Assembly (NCBI GenBank): GCA_965232315.1
Contig: CBDDPN010000010.1
Span: 248,001-312,000 of the forward strand
Direction: 5' to 3'
Source: BD2-11 sp965232315
Lineage (GTDB): Bacteria > Gemmatimonadota > Gemmatimonadetes > Longimicrobiales > Gaopeijiaceae
DNA: 64,000 bases
Below, piece after piece: positions 1 through 8,061 of the stretch; positions within the stretch are counted from its first letter, which is position 1; each line of letters opens with the position of its first letter. The position numbers were made by a program, and so were the translations under genes. The notes under the pieces were generated by a model that ran no database searches, was not told the origin of the DNA, and worked only from the letters and a program-made list of their open reading frames with translations.

Positions 1-122
1 TCCGTGTTCGCTACACCCGGTCCTACCTCGACTGGATCATCGAACAGGGTTCGCTGAGGCTGGACTACCGGTACAACATCAGCGGGGTGTCGGTCTCGGT
101 GGGGGTGGGCGTCGGCGGCTGA
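1..122 (+). CDS. C-terminal end of an unidentified, possibly outer-membrane protein (partial)
   Basis: The open frame enters from the left edge (first full codon at 3) and stops with TGA at 120-122, giving 39 residues. The peptide ends in alternating polar and hydrophobic residues (LRLDYRYN, then SVSVGVGVGG), a pattern seen in terminal beta-strands of outer-membrane barrels. The body of the gene lies outside the window, so the family cannot be named. Its last 44 bases overlap, tail to tail, the frame of the nucleotidyltransferase-like gene on the other strand. Confidence 0.4.
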   Translation, partial: RVRYTRSYLDWIIEQGSLRLDYRYNISGVSVSVGVGVGG

Positions 123-534
123 TCGCGCCTATCTCAGAGTCAGGATGTCGTGGTCGGGCGCCTCCAGCAGGGCGCGTGCGCACTTGGGATCGTTCATACA
201 TCACTCTGCCCTCTCGTAGCGCCCGCGCCAGGACGTAGTTGAGCGAGTCCCGCCAGTAGTCCACCTCTTCCTGCGAGTAGACCAGGACGTCCACGGGAAC
301 GCGGAAGGGCCGGAGGGCCTGGCGGAGCCGGACCATCTCCTTGTGACGGCTTCGCTCCGGACCAAAGGGTTCGGCCTCCACGACGATCAGGTCCACGTCG
401 GAACGCTCGCGGGAGTCGCCGCGCGCCCGAGAGCCGAACAGGATGACCTGTTCGGGATCCGCTTCCTCGACGAGCGCCTGGACCATCTCGCCGATGATCG
501 CATCATGGCTTCGGTGACCTGGTTGTCGTAGCAT
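79..534 (-). CDS. MNT-like minimal nucleotidyltransferase (antitoxin type), with abnormal C-terminal extension
   Basis: About 151 residues from the ATG at 534. The nucleotidyltransferase signature GSRARG followed by SDVDLIVV (the G-S and D-x-D metal-binding arrangement) is visible, and the fold continues to about EGRVMYE. In MNT/HEPN toxin-antitoxin pairs this protein adenylylates and neutralises its HEPN RNase partner. Here the expected stop near the HEPN start is missing, and the frame reads about 40 low-complexity residues further, into a neighbouring gene end. The partner survives only as a 22-codon remnant. The frame is open further upstream, but that part is arginine/proline-rich and looks non-coding, so the ATG at 534 is preferred. 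A 94 bp segment of this gene recurs at 43911-44004. The gene is probably degenerate or non-functional as a toxin-antitoxin pair. Confidence 0.65.
   Translation of the reverse strand: MLRQPGHRSHDAIIGEMVQALVEEADPEQVILFGSRARGDSRERSDVDLIVVEAEPFGPERSRHKEMVRLRQALRPFRVPVDVLVYSQEEVDYWRDSLNYVLARALREGRVMYERSQVRTRPAGGARPRHPDSEIGAISRRRPPPPRPTPR
129..197 (-). pseudogene. HEPN toxin N-terminal remnant
   Basis: In the frame shifted relative to the MNT gene, an ATG at 197 begins a 22-residue peptide starting MNDPKCARALLEAPDH and stopping with TAG at 129-131. Its start overlaps the end of the MNT core, the usual layout of MNT-HEPN operons, and the peptide resembles the start of HEPN toxins. Everything after the first helix is gone, replaced by the end of the left-edge gene. 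The family match is by eye only. Confidence 0.45.
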
Positions 535-676
535 CCCGGCTCGCCGCCGCTGAAGCGGATGAGTGGAGGGACGCCCTCGACGGCGCTGGCGATCGATGGC
601 TCGCGCCGCTGGCGGAGAAAAGGGTGGACTGGGGTCGCCAGAAGGTAAAGATACCGAAGTCGGATACCGAAGGCGA

Positions 677-697
677 AGTCTGCCATTTTGGCAGACT
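677..697. repeat. Palindrome containing CTGCCATTTTGGCAG, downstream of Int1
   Basis: A perfect 9 bp inverted repeat around a TTT centre. The 15 bp core CTGCCATTTTGGCAG recurs at 17321-17335, 31516-31530, 31543-31557 and 43454-43468, with a one-base-shorter version at 43485-43498. It lies about 57 bp beyond the conserved block at the 3' end of Int1, the same position as after Int3. Confidence 0.8.
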
Positions 698-753
698 GCC
701 TTGGTTTCGGGTTGCGAAGCCCTCGTTGAACTTACGCGAATGCGGGCCAAAAC

Positions 754-774
754 TCCCGCCGATTGACTCCCGCT
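754..774 (-). repeat. Conserved 21 bp block at the 3' end of Int1
   Basis: Read on the minus strand this is AGCGGGAGTCAATCGGCGGG plus A, identical to 31436-31456 just at the stop codon of Int3. Flanking bases (GCCCGCA, then CGTAA and TTCAA) are also partly shared. Conservation past the stop codon in two gene copies argues for a site that belongs to the mobile unit. Confidence 0.75.
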
Positions 775-781
775 GAGTGCG

Positions 782-1945
782 TCAGGAGCAAGCCCTCCGT
801 CCCGCAAGGGCCTTCCTGAGCTTGCCCTCGTCGGGCCGCTGGTAGCATTGCAGCACCGTCTGGGCCGTCGTCCAGCCGCCCAGCTCGCAGAGCACCTTGA
901 GCGGCTGATCCATCAGGTCGCTGGCAAACTTCCGCCTCAGCGAGTGCCAGCCGCGCCCCCGCTTCGGCTCCAGCGCGGCAAGCCGTTCCGCCCTGTCCCA
1001 CCAGCGGCTGACCTGCCAGCGGTGGACGCAACGCGATGGATCGTTCGGCGCTGGCAGCAGCGGAACGTCCCCGATTCCGGGGTTGTGTCCACGGGCCTCA
1101 TCCAAGACCGAGAGCGCTTCAACCGTTACCGGCGTCCGGTGCTCGTTGCCGGTCTTGTCATGCTCGGCCCGCCACCGAATGAAGCCAGCACTCACGTCAA
1201 TGTCAGACCACGTGAGCTTGCGGATCGCGCCGATCCGGTGACCCGTCTCGTGCGCGAGGACCAGCGCGACGCGGAAGCGCCAGTCCATCTCCTCCGCCAC
1301 CTCCATCAGGGCCTCGTACTCCGCCTGCGTGAGCAGCACCCGGTTCGGGTTCTTCTCCCTCGGGACCCTGAGGCCCTTCAGCGGGTTGGACCGGAGCAGG
1401 AGCCGTCCCTCACGGTCCCTCGACTTGGCGGCCCAGTTGAGGATCGCGAGCAGGAACCTCAGGTCCCGTTCGACCGTCCGGTCGGACACGGGCTTTCCGC
1501 TCGGCCCGATCCCGCCTCTCCGTCTCGCCCGGATGAACCGGTCCCAGTCGCGCCGCGAAAGCGTTCCGGGCCTCCGGTCCTTCCCGAGGAATCCCAGGAA
1601 CATCTCCATCGCGGTCCCGTCGTAGCTCCGGGAGCGCCGACTCTTGGTCGGCGTCACCTCCTCACCGTAGATTTCAAAGAGCTTCTCCAAGGTGAGCGGC
1701 TCGGGCTCGGCCTCCGCCTTGCCGCCGGGCTCGTGCATCGCGACGCCGGCGGCGAACTCGTCCGCCTGCCGCTTGGCCCTTGCCCAGTCGCGGTGCTTGA
1801 GGGATCGGGTGAGCCTGCGCCCGTTCTCTCGCCACTCGATCTGGAGGAGGCCGGTCTTTGGATCCGGAAACACCCGGACCCGGTTCCGGCCCCACTCGCC
1901 AGCGCTGTAACCGCGCCGACTTCTTCGTTTCGTGCGTGCCATCAT
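782..1945 (-). CDS. Tyrosine recombinase / phage-type integrase (Int1)
   Basis: 387 residues from the tandem ATG at 1945, preceded by AAAGGAATCGA; the same MMARTKR start is used in the Int3 copy. The N-terminal arm/core-binding part is basic (ARTKRRSRRGYSAGEWGRNRVRVFP). The catalytic domain shows the integrase residues: R237 in HETGHRIGAIR, K264 in HDKTG, H334 and R337 in HSLRR, W358 in LGGW replacing the usual second His, and nucleophile Y368 in LQCYQRPD. It would cut and rejoin DNA at short attachment sites through a 3'-phosphotyrosine link. It appears complete, and is closely similar to a decayed copy at 9.4-10.4 kb and an intact copy at 30.3 kb. No excisionase or phage genes lie beside it. 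Confidence 0.93.
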   Translation of the reverse strand: MMARTKRRSRRGYSAGEWGRNRVRVFPDPKTGLLQIEWRENGRRLTRSLKHRDWARAKRQADEFAAGVAMHEPGGKAEAEPEPLTLEKLFEIYGEEVTPTKSRRSRSYDGTAMEMFLGFLGKDRRPGTLSRRDWDRFIRARRRGGIGPSGKPVSDRTVERDLRFLLAILNWAAKSRDREGRLLLRSNPLKGLRVPREKNPNRVLLTQAEYEALMEVAEEMDWRFRVALVLAHETGHRIGAIRKLTWSDIDVSAGFIRWRAEHDKTGNEHRTPVTVEALSVLDEARGHNPGIGDVPLLPAPNDPSRCVHRWQVSRWWDRAERLAALEPKRGRGWHSLRRKFASDLMDQPLKVLCELGGWTTAQTVLQCYQRPDEGKLRKALAGRRACS

Positions 1946-1963
1946 TCGATTCCTTTCGAAGAT

Positions 1964-1979
1964 GGACTGCACGATCTGC
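1964..1979 (-). repeat. 16-mer GCAGATCGTGCAGTCC upstream of Int1
   Basis: Located 18 bp before the Int1 start. The identical 16-mer lies 19 bp before the Int3 start (30233-30248), and occurs as an inverted pair at 17258-17273 and 17383-17398. Candidate recombinase-binding or attachment half-site, or a conserved promoter element. Confidence 0.75.
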
Positions 1980-2399
1980 CTACATGGAAGCTCGCGCGGA
2001 CGGGGGGTTTCCGCCAGTCAAGTCATGACCAATGCGGCGCGCGCGATCAGCTTCCGCGCCGAGGCCACGATCATGGCCTACGTGGTAGCCACGCTCGCCG
2101 TCGTGGGCGTGAGGGGCTGAGCTCTTCTCGCTGCCTTGATGCGGTTCCCGGTTCCGCGCGCCACAAGGAGCCCGCCCGACATGGCCCGTCCCGAAAGGCC
2201 GAAATCTTCACTGCGATGATGAGATCACGAACCCATCGCGCACCGAGTAGGATTGCCAACCGTGTAACGTCAGTCGGAGGCACAGTGGCGGATCAAGGCA
2301 CCTTGCGCCGGCTCGCGGACCTCACCTCTATTGCCTCCTGCCCGGCCTGCGCTAACTTGAACTTTGAGGTGAGTTGCGTTCGCATGTTGGGAGGAATCC
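1980..2399. other. Non-coding stretch upstream of Int1
   Basis: No frame here reads like a protein. A good ribosome-binding site (GGAGGAATCC) for the next gene occurs at the right end. Nothing else recognised. Confidence 0.5.
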
Positions 2400-2936
2400 A
2401 TGACCGAACACGAACAAACTACCCCGAATACCGTGACAGAGCGGTCGTGGGAAACGATTGAGCCGCATCATCTTCACAGGCTCGCCGAAATCGCTATCGG
2501 TGACCTTGCTGACCTCTTCCAACGACGTTCCGAGACTGGCCGTATCTACCGGGATCGCCTGATGCTCGTCTGCCTTTGCCAAGGTGCTGCCGGGCACTTC
2601 GTCCACCAGGATCGCGGAGTCAAGGACTTTGATGTCTGGGCCTTCTTTCGGGAATCCCCGGAGCGGCCGTTCCCCTACCGCCGGCGCGGCAAGCGGGATT
2701 TCGGCCACTCGCGGTTTGGTCGGCGCCCCGCCGATGCTTGGCGAGGACGTCGGGTCGATCTATTCGGCCGATCGATTGCCTGCGGCGCGGGAGGCTTCCC
2801 CCGCGATTGCGTTCGCGAATGGCTTGCCACCGGCAATACGACAAGCTCGCGCGAGATAGCCAAGTCCCCCGTCGTGGTCATTCACCCGGAAGAAGAGGTT
2901 GGGAGCATCATTTGGGATCCTGGATCAGCTCTGTGA
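2400..2936 (+). CDS. Conserved hypothetical protein with GVKDFDVW motif
   Basis: 178 residues, ATG at 2400 preceded by GGAGGAATCC. The sequence has a protein-like core: LCQGAAGHFVHQDRGVKDFDVWAFF, then PFPYRRRGKRDFGHSRFGR and RRVDLFGRSI. Such proteins (a DFDVW-containing family of about 170-180 residues) occur as orphan genes in mobile regions; the acidic DFD element hints at a nucleotidyltransferase-like fold, but this is not established here. It sits alone between Int1 and a decayed stretch. Function unknown. Confidence 0.7.
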   Translation: MTEHEQTTPNTVTERSWETIEPHHLHRLAEIAIGDLADLFQRRSETGRIYRDRLMLVCLCQGAAGHFVHQDRGVKDFDVWAFFRESPERPFPYRRRGKRDFGHSRFGRRPADAWRGRRVDLFGRSIACGAGGFPRDCVREWLATGNTTSSREIAKSPVVVIHPEEEVGSIIWDPGSAL

Positions 2937-2973
2937 ACCCGTAGCAGGCCCTCGGACTGACGGGTCGCTCCCA
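2935..2973 (+). repeat. 39 bp repeat, copy 1
   Basis: Begins GAACCCGTAGCAGGCCCTCG and matches 4635-4673 with a single mismatch (A versus C at offset 25), exactly 1,700 bp apart in the same orientation. Confidence 0.7.
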
Positions 2974-4035
2974 CCACCGCCAGAGTGGCTCGTCCGACAA
3001 CGCCCGGTTTGCGACTGGACCTCAAGACGTTGCGCGGTCTGCGGATGCCCGTCGGCGACCGTGTGAATCCCCGGAAGCCCGAAGTGTGAATCGACCCCTG
3101 CATGTCGCATGCACACGCCGGCGGTCGTAAGTCTTGGAGTCGGGGAGCTGGCGACCCCCCTCGGCTCGCAGCTTGCCGACCGAAGGATCCGCCCTCGGGA
3201 CGAGGCGACCCTCCATCCACTACCCCGTCCAGCCCGTCCGGGTCGTCGGTCGCTTCGTGCGCGTCCGCTGGCTGGCTTCCGACCGAGACCGAGAAGGTGG
3301 ACGCGTTCGAGGCGCTCGGCATCCACCGCTCCATGCGGCCCGTCCGCGTCTACCGGGGCGCGGCGGTACTTTCCCCGCGGCGCTGGACTCCGACCGCGCC
3401 GTGTTCGTCCACGCAGACCCCGCCTACGATACCTCGACGGTCGAGGAACTGGGCGGTCTCAACGGCTGCCTTCACCGCCTCGTCGCGATGAGGGTTTTGC
3501 TCCGATCGGGCCTCCCCGGAGGAATGATCCAAGGCCATTCGGTATGGCGTTCGAGCCGGTTTCGAGGAGAGGGTTCTTGACCGCCGATCGGCCGGGGCCG
3601 GTGGCGTACCGCGCGTGCACATCGACATCGGGGTGCATGTGCACGGAATCGCCGTGTCAATGTGCAGGGGCGGGGATTCCGCATGTCGCTGCCCGCGTTG
3701 CGGTTGCACCACGGCCGCACGAACGGCGGTGCCGTACCGGATGGTGCGGTCGTGACGGGAGTGACCCCGGTGTTCGGCATGCCTCACACGCCACGGCGAT
3801 GGTTGGGATGTGCACGCCATCCCACCCCCGCCTCGAGGTCACTCCCGGCCATCAATCCCGTGCGGGAAGGCGTTGGGCAGCTGACGTGAACCGGCTCCCT
3901 CGCGGTTCCGACCTTGTTGAGGAAGGCCAGTGCGCCGAGCTTTGGTCAGCCCGTTGCGAGCGATGGCCCCGGTGGAGAGCGGCGAAGCCTCCTCGGATGG
4001 CCGGAGCATCCTGAACCACGCGAGGGAGAACCGAC
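2974..4035. other. Long stretch without an intact gene
   Basis: Several open frames exist on both strands, but their residue make-up is that of GC-rich non-coding DNA. The only protein-like signal is the frameshifted fragment at about 3264-3580. The stretch ends with a short leader for the 4036 gene. Confidence 0.5.
3264..3580 (+). pseudogene. Frameshifted fragment of an unidentified protein
   Basis: One frame gives TETEKVDAFEALGIHRSMRP and then VRVYRG. At about 3357-3366, within GGGGCGCGGCGG, protein-like sequence continues in another frame as GGTFPAALDSDRAVFVHADP, then LGGLNGCLHRLVAMRVLLR, and stops at 3580. The two halves read as one protein if a single indel in the GC run is corrected. 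No start codon with a ribosome-binding site is evident. Family not recognised. Confidence 0.3.
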
Positions 4036-4484
4036 ATGCGGAAGCTGTTGCTGGCCTGCTTGGCCGTCGTCGTGTTGCCTGAGCAGGCGCAGGCCCAGGA
4101 AGCTCCGGACCGCTTCCTGCTCGGAGCCGGGATCGTGGGCGGCAACAGCGTCGCGTGTCCCGGACACTACGTCGGCATCAGCGGTCGGCTCGCCGGGCCG
4201 GTGTCGCTGTACGGGATGGTGGAGAACTACCGGTGCGCCGACTTTGCGGGGTCGGCGAACCGGATCGGCGGGTCGGTCCTCCTCGGACGTTCCAGCTGGC
4301 TCGTTCGTCCGGCGTTGCGCGCGGGCATCGAATACGATGGAGGAGACGTTTCACCGACTGCCGGGCCGGTACGAGCCTGACGTTCGGACGGCGCTACGGG
4401 GCGCGCTTGATCCTCCACGTCGGCGACGGGTCCGGCGGTACGAACATCGTGCTCTTCCAGATGGGCGGCTACATCTCGTTCTGA
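4036..4484 (+). pseudogene. Secreted outer-membrane-like protein, frameshifted
   Basis: ATG at 4036, with GAGGGAGAACCGAC upstream. The N-terminus is a classical signal peptide (MRKLLLACLAVVVLPEQAQAQ, cleaved near AQA-QE) followed by glycine-rich strands. The first frame stops at 4378-4380. The second frame continues from about 4345 with GTSLTFGRRYGARLILHVGD and ends FQMGGYISF at 4484, a barrel-like terminus with a C-terminal Phe. With one frameshift corrected the product is about 149 residues. Either a real mutation or a base-calling error in the run near 4345-4375. Confidence 0.6.
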
Positions 4485-4949
4485 GCCCGGCTGGCGTTCC
4501 CGGCGGCGACGGGTTCGGCGGTCGGACGCCACCAAGCTCCGGAACAGGGGCTCGACGGCCTTCCCGCAAGGGATTGCTGGGTCTGGGAGCGACCCGAGGG
4601 GGCGGGGCCGGGGTGCGCAAACGCGCCCGGCCCCGAACCCGTAGCAGGCCCTCGGACTGCCGGGTCGCTCCCAGCCCCGCCCGAGCGAGCCCTGCGGCCC
4701 CGGTCGGCTGGGACCGCGACGCTCAAGCCCTTTGTGCGCAGAAGCTTTGACCGCTCCGCCGGTGCGCACGACCCGAGTGCCGCGGTGCGCATCGGCACCC
4801 CATGTCGTTTTCGCGGGCGTACACGGTCATGACTCACGGCGCTGGAGGTGCACAAATCATCGGTAGAGGATTCGACAGGGTCGGGCGTTCGCGCCGCTCC
4901 GCGTCCCTCGATTCGCTTCGTCGGTGGGGCTCGCGCACCTTCCACCCGG
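4485..4949. other. Non-coding stretch with structured repeat
   Basis: No supportable gene. At 4585-4690, TGGGAGCGACCCG and its complement CGGGTCGCTCCCA enclose further GC-rich inverted segments, so a long hairpin is possible. The second copy of the 39 bp repeat lies in its right arm. Confidence 0.5.
4635..4673 (+). repeat. 39 bp repeat, copy 2
   Basis: Matches 2935-2973 with one mismatch. This copy forms the right arm of the hairpin around 4585-4690; the first copy lacks the matching left arm. Confidence 0.7.
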
Positions 4950-4953
4950 CTAG

Positions 4954-6647
4954 CCCGCATTTCTCACACAGGCCAGTCAGAGGCCTGAGGGGAGGGGTTG
5001 AGGGTGTGACCGGGGGTGGCCAAGCGTGTCGGAGTGAGGGACAGCAGGTCCCTGGCGGGTTTTTCGAAGCAGCGAACGAAGAGATTGACGGGCTGAAGAG
5101 GCCCTGATTGGTTCCAGGACGCAGTGGTCCTTGGAACGTGGTGGCTGGGAGGGTGCTCGGGAGCGGCCGGGGAGCCTACCCCGGTAGTCGAGCGTGGACC
5201 CGTGCGAAGGCTGCGGCGGAGGGGTGCGCGGAGTCCATGGCGACCTTGACCCGGCGAACCGAGACCATGACGCGGGCACCGATCTTGAGGAGCCTGAGCC
5301 GGAGCGTTCCCGCGGTGGCGCGGGCGAGCGGGGTGCCGTGAAGCGCTTGCCTGATGGCATCGAAGAGGATCGACGCGAAGGCGGAGAAGAGGAGCCGGAG
5401 CTGGTTGGCGGCGAAGCAGGTGGCCGAGGTCCGGTCGGAGAAGAGATCGAGCTGCTGCTCCTTGATCGTGTTCTCCATGTTGCCCCGTGCGCAGTAGAGG
5501 CGCTCGTACACGGTCCGCGCCGAGAAGGTGTCGGCGGGCAGCGAAGTGACCACGAAGCGGGGGTTCGCCTTGTCCGCCAGATGCTCGGCCTTCGCCACGA
5601 CGCGGCGCTTACAGGACCAACTGGTGAGGGTGGCGTAGGGGAACTCCGTGAACCGGCGGGCCGGCCGGCCTTTCTTCTCCGCTTCGGCCGCGGCGTCGTC
5701 GAGTAGCCATACGATGCGCTCGACGAGCCGCGAGTTCCTTGCCAGCCCGATGACATAGTCCACGTCGTTGTCCTTGCACCACGCCATCAGTTCCTCGCGA
5801 GCATACGCGGAATCGGCACGGAGCAGGATCTTCAGCCAGGGCCACTCCTGGCGGAGCCGGGCGACGATGCGGCCGAGCGGTCCGGTCACCCCTCCGGCCG
5901 GGTCGGCGTTGCCCGGCCTGAGCTGTGCGAAGAGCGGGCGTCCGCCACAGGTGATGTACAGCGGCAGGAAGCAGTAGTGGTTGTAGTAGCCGTGGTAGAA
6001 CCGGCCCTCTTGGCTGCCGTGCACCGCAACGTCGGTCGAGTCGATGTCCACCACCAGCCGCGACGGGGGCAGGCCCTGCCAGGAGTCGATGAACGACTCG
6101 ACCAGCACGTCCTGAAGCTTCTCGGGGTCGTGGTCGATCTTGGCGTAGCGGCTCGGCTTGCCACCGGCAGGTGCGTGCTCGAGCCGGCTCAGCGTGCTCT
6201 TGCCCGCCAGTGGTGCACACCCTTTCCGGCGTGCCTCGAGCTTGCCCGACAGCAGTGCCAGCAGCGGGTCGCGCCGCAGGTCGTCGTGGTCGTTGAGGTC
6301 GTCGTACCCCAGGGCAATGCCGGCGATGCGCTGTGCCACCAGTGTCCGCACCGAATGTTCCGTAAGGCGCGGATCGCGGTGGTCCGTGAAGCCTGCGGCA
6401 ACCCGGTCGAAGAGCCCGGTGGAACGGTCCGCCTGGCGAAGGAGCAGCGCCCCGCCGTTCGAAGTGATCGATCCGCCGTCGAACGCGGCGGTCACCCTGC
6501 GGCCTTGGCACCCTTGAAATGCGAACGAAAGCGGTTTACACTGTGTCAGCATCGGTCCTCCTTGGGGAATCATGTCAAGTTCATGCCCTACATAAACTTA
6601 ACACCCCTCGGAGGCCGGTGCTCTCTTATAGGTGTGAGAAATCCGGG
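4954..6647 (-). mobile_element. IS1380-family insertion sequence
   Basis: Terminal inverted repeats are CCCGCATTTCTCACAC at 4954-4969 and GTGTGAGAAATCCGGG at 6632-6647 (one mismatch). Both ends are flanked by CTAG (4950-4953 and 6648-6651), as expected for the 4 bp target duplication of this family, although CTAG is palindromic and could also extend the repeats. The 1,694 bp length and the single transposase gene fit IS1380 elements. It appears intact and recently active. Confidence 0.85.
5176..6552 (-). CDS. IS1380-family DDE transposase
   Basis: 458 residues from the ATG at 6552, chosen because AAGGAGG lies five bases upstream; the frame is open to an earlier ATG at 6573. RNase H-like DDE residues are visible: D in LVVDIDSTDVAVHG, D in LLRADSAYAREELM, and E in RGNMENTIKEQQLDLFSDR, followed by the family's CFAANQLRLLFSAFA segment. 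It catalyses cut-and-paste movement of the surrounding element. Length matches the family (about 450 residues) and no frameshift is seen. Confidence 0.93.
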   Translation of the reverse strand: MLTQCKPLSFAFQGCQGRRVTAAFDGGSITSNGGALLLRQADRSTGLFDRVAAGFTDHRDPRLTEHSVRTLVAQRIAGIALGYDDLNDHDDLRRDPLLALLSGKLEARRKGCAPLAGKSTLSRLEHAPAGGKPSRYAKIDHDPEKLQDVLVESFIDSWQGLPPSRLVVDIDSTDVAVHGSQEGRFYHGYYNHYCFLPLYITCGGRPLFAQLRPGNADPAGGVTGPLGRIVARLRQEWPWLKILLRADSAYAREELMAWCKDNDVDYVIGLARNSRLVERIVWLLDDAAAEAEKKGRPARRFTEFPYATLTSWSCKRRVVAKAEHLADKANPRFVVTSLPADTFSARTVYERLYCARGNMENTIKEQQLDLFSDRTSATCFAANQLRLLFSAFASILFDAIRQALHGTPLARATAGTLRLRLLKIGARVMVSVRRVKVAMDSAHPSAAAFARVHARLPG

Positions 6648-6684
6648 CTAGCTCCACTCCAACTGGGAGCATCGGTTGAATTGC

Positions 6685-7050
6685 TTACGGCCAGATCGGC
6701 ACGACGAAGCGTCGCGCAATTTCAAGGACGAGTCCGGCGATCACGCCAACCAGAATTCCTGTTGCTAAGGTTCTCTTCCACCGCTGGCGACCCTCGGCAC
6801 GAGTAATCTTGCGAAGCAGCGATGCCTTGCTTTCCGTAGTTTCCCGGTCTCCTTCATGGAGCAGAACCTCTACGACCATGCGGGCTCCGATACTTTTGCG
6901 TTCGGGGTCAGGCACCAATTGGTTGTAGGCAGAGAACTGGGTGCCGGCCGGACAGGCCAGAGACTTCCCGTCGGGCATGTTGACCTTGATCGGTGCCTCC
7001 GCCATGAAGATGCTCCCACCACTTCTGATGTTGCCCTTGCTCTCGATCAT
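6685..7050 (-). CDS. Small protein with C-terminal membrane anchor
   Basis: 121 residues from the ATG at 7050, or 106 from the ATG at 7005 (MAEAPIKV), which has GGGAG upstream; the choice is uncertain. The N-terminal half is soluble (IKVNMPDGKSLACPAGTQFS), the middle is charged (RKITRAEGRQRWKR), and residues about 95-117 form one hydrophobic helix (TLATGILVGVIAGLVLEIA). Its 3' end stops 38 bp from the IS right end, so the IS landed just outside it. Function unknown. Confidence 0.6.
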   Translation of the reverse strand: MIESKGNIRSGGSIFMAEAPIKVNMPDGKSLACPAGTQFSAYNQLVPDPERKSIGARMVVEVLLHEGDRETTESKASLLRKITRAEGRQRWKRTLATGILVGVIAGLVLEIARRFVVPIWP

Positions 7051-7512
7051 GGCCGCGGCTCCAAGCTGGCGGTCGCCCCAGCTTGGAGGGCGGCACCAAG
7101 GCTGGCTGTTGCGAGAGCGTCAAGCGGTGGGGGGTGGCGCAGGCCTCAACCTGTGAAGTGCCTCCCTACAGAGGTAGAGAAGCACCCGCCGCGCGATTTC
7201 CACTACCAGAGACAGAGCCACGCTGTCAAGGTCCCCGACGATGATTCACCGCTAGCTCATTCGCCCATGACCACCTCCCATAATTTGAGCGTGAACGCCC
7301 GCACGCACTCCATGAACTCGGCCGAGCTTCGCGGAGGCTCTCACGCCGGCACGATGGCGCGCTGGCGAGAGATCGACCGCACCGATACATGGTTACCGCC
7401 CATGTCGCTGCCCACTTGGTCAGCATGGTCACTGACCAATGTCTGCACGGGACGGGTCCACGGGACCGTCGTCGCGGCGCATGGTCCGCAGTGGCCGCTC
7501 CTAACGAGCGAA
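7051..7512. other. Non-coding stretch
   Basis: No frame reads like a protein and no repeats were recognised. Confidence 0.5.
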
Positions 7513-8061
7513 TCATCGTTGTAGCAGGCCCGTCAGCCTTGGGTATTCCTGGCACGCCTCAACCAACGAGGCCGGGGCCGGCTCCGCGAGCTTCTGATCT
7601 TTGTGGCACATGTCGTACAGCCGGTCGGCCAGTGGCTGGCAATCGGCTTCACGCCGAAGGTGCCGATAGCGGGTCGTCTCGTCGAACTCGTGGCCGCTCA
7701 GGTAGCGGAACCACGTCTCGATACTGCGGCGCGGAACCACTACGAGAACCGGATCCGAAGCTCGGAGAGCCGCGATGCCCCGTTCCGCACACTGCCCTTG
7801 GAGCTGCGTTCGACGAGCTTCCGCCGATTCCGTGTCGGCATCGATGACCACGATCAGGGCGGCCCCCCGCCGACCCCGAATCAACCTCAGCTGGTCGGGA
7901 AATTGCTCACGCACGCGCTGCTCACCGGATCCACTCCCAGCCGCACACGGAATACTGTGAATCCGGCGACGGAACCGGCGTCCAAACCGGCAACGGAGGA
8001 AGCGACGCACGAACATGTCCGTCTGCAGGTCCTCACAGAGCAGAATCACGCTCGCGCTCAC
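7513..8061 (-). CDS. TOPRIM-like / DUF4276-type protein, partner of the AAA ATPase
   Basis: 182 residues from a GTG at 8061 that overlaps the ATPase stop (GTGA), so the two are translationally coupled. It starts VSASVILLCEDLQTDMFVRR. The glutamate in LLCEDLQTD and the D-A-D in ALIVVIDADT match the E...DxD metal-binding arrangement of TOPRIM-type folds; RSIETWFRYL is a further conserved-looking segment. In OLD and related defence nucleases the ATPase and TOPRIM parts are fused or split; here they would be split. It may cut nucleic acid under ATPase control, but that role is inferred. Confidence 0.7.
   Translation of the reverse strand: MSASVILLCEDLQTDMFVRRFLRCRFGRRFRRRIHSIPCAAGSGSGEQRVREQFPDQLRLIRGRRGAALIVVIDADTESAEARRTQLQGQCAERGIAALRASDPVLVVVPRRSIETWFRYLSGHEFDETTRYRHLRREADCQPLADRLYDMCHKDQKLAEPAPASLVEACQEYPRLTGLLQR

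Noticed and set aside
848..2461. 537-codon open frame on the plus strand
   Set aside because: It lies antisense to Int1 and is a shadow of its GC-rich codons; the residue make-up is Arg/Pro/Leu-biased.
3109..4014. 301-codon open frame on the plus strand
   Set aside because: Arg/Pro-rich with no protein-like segments; the protein-like signal in this stretch lies in the other two frames.
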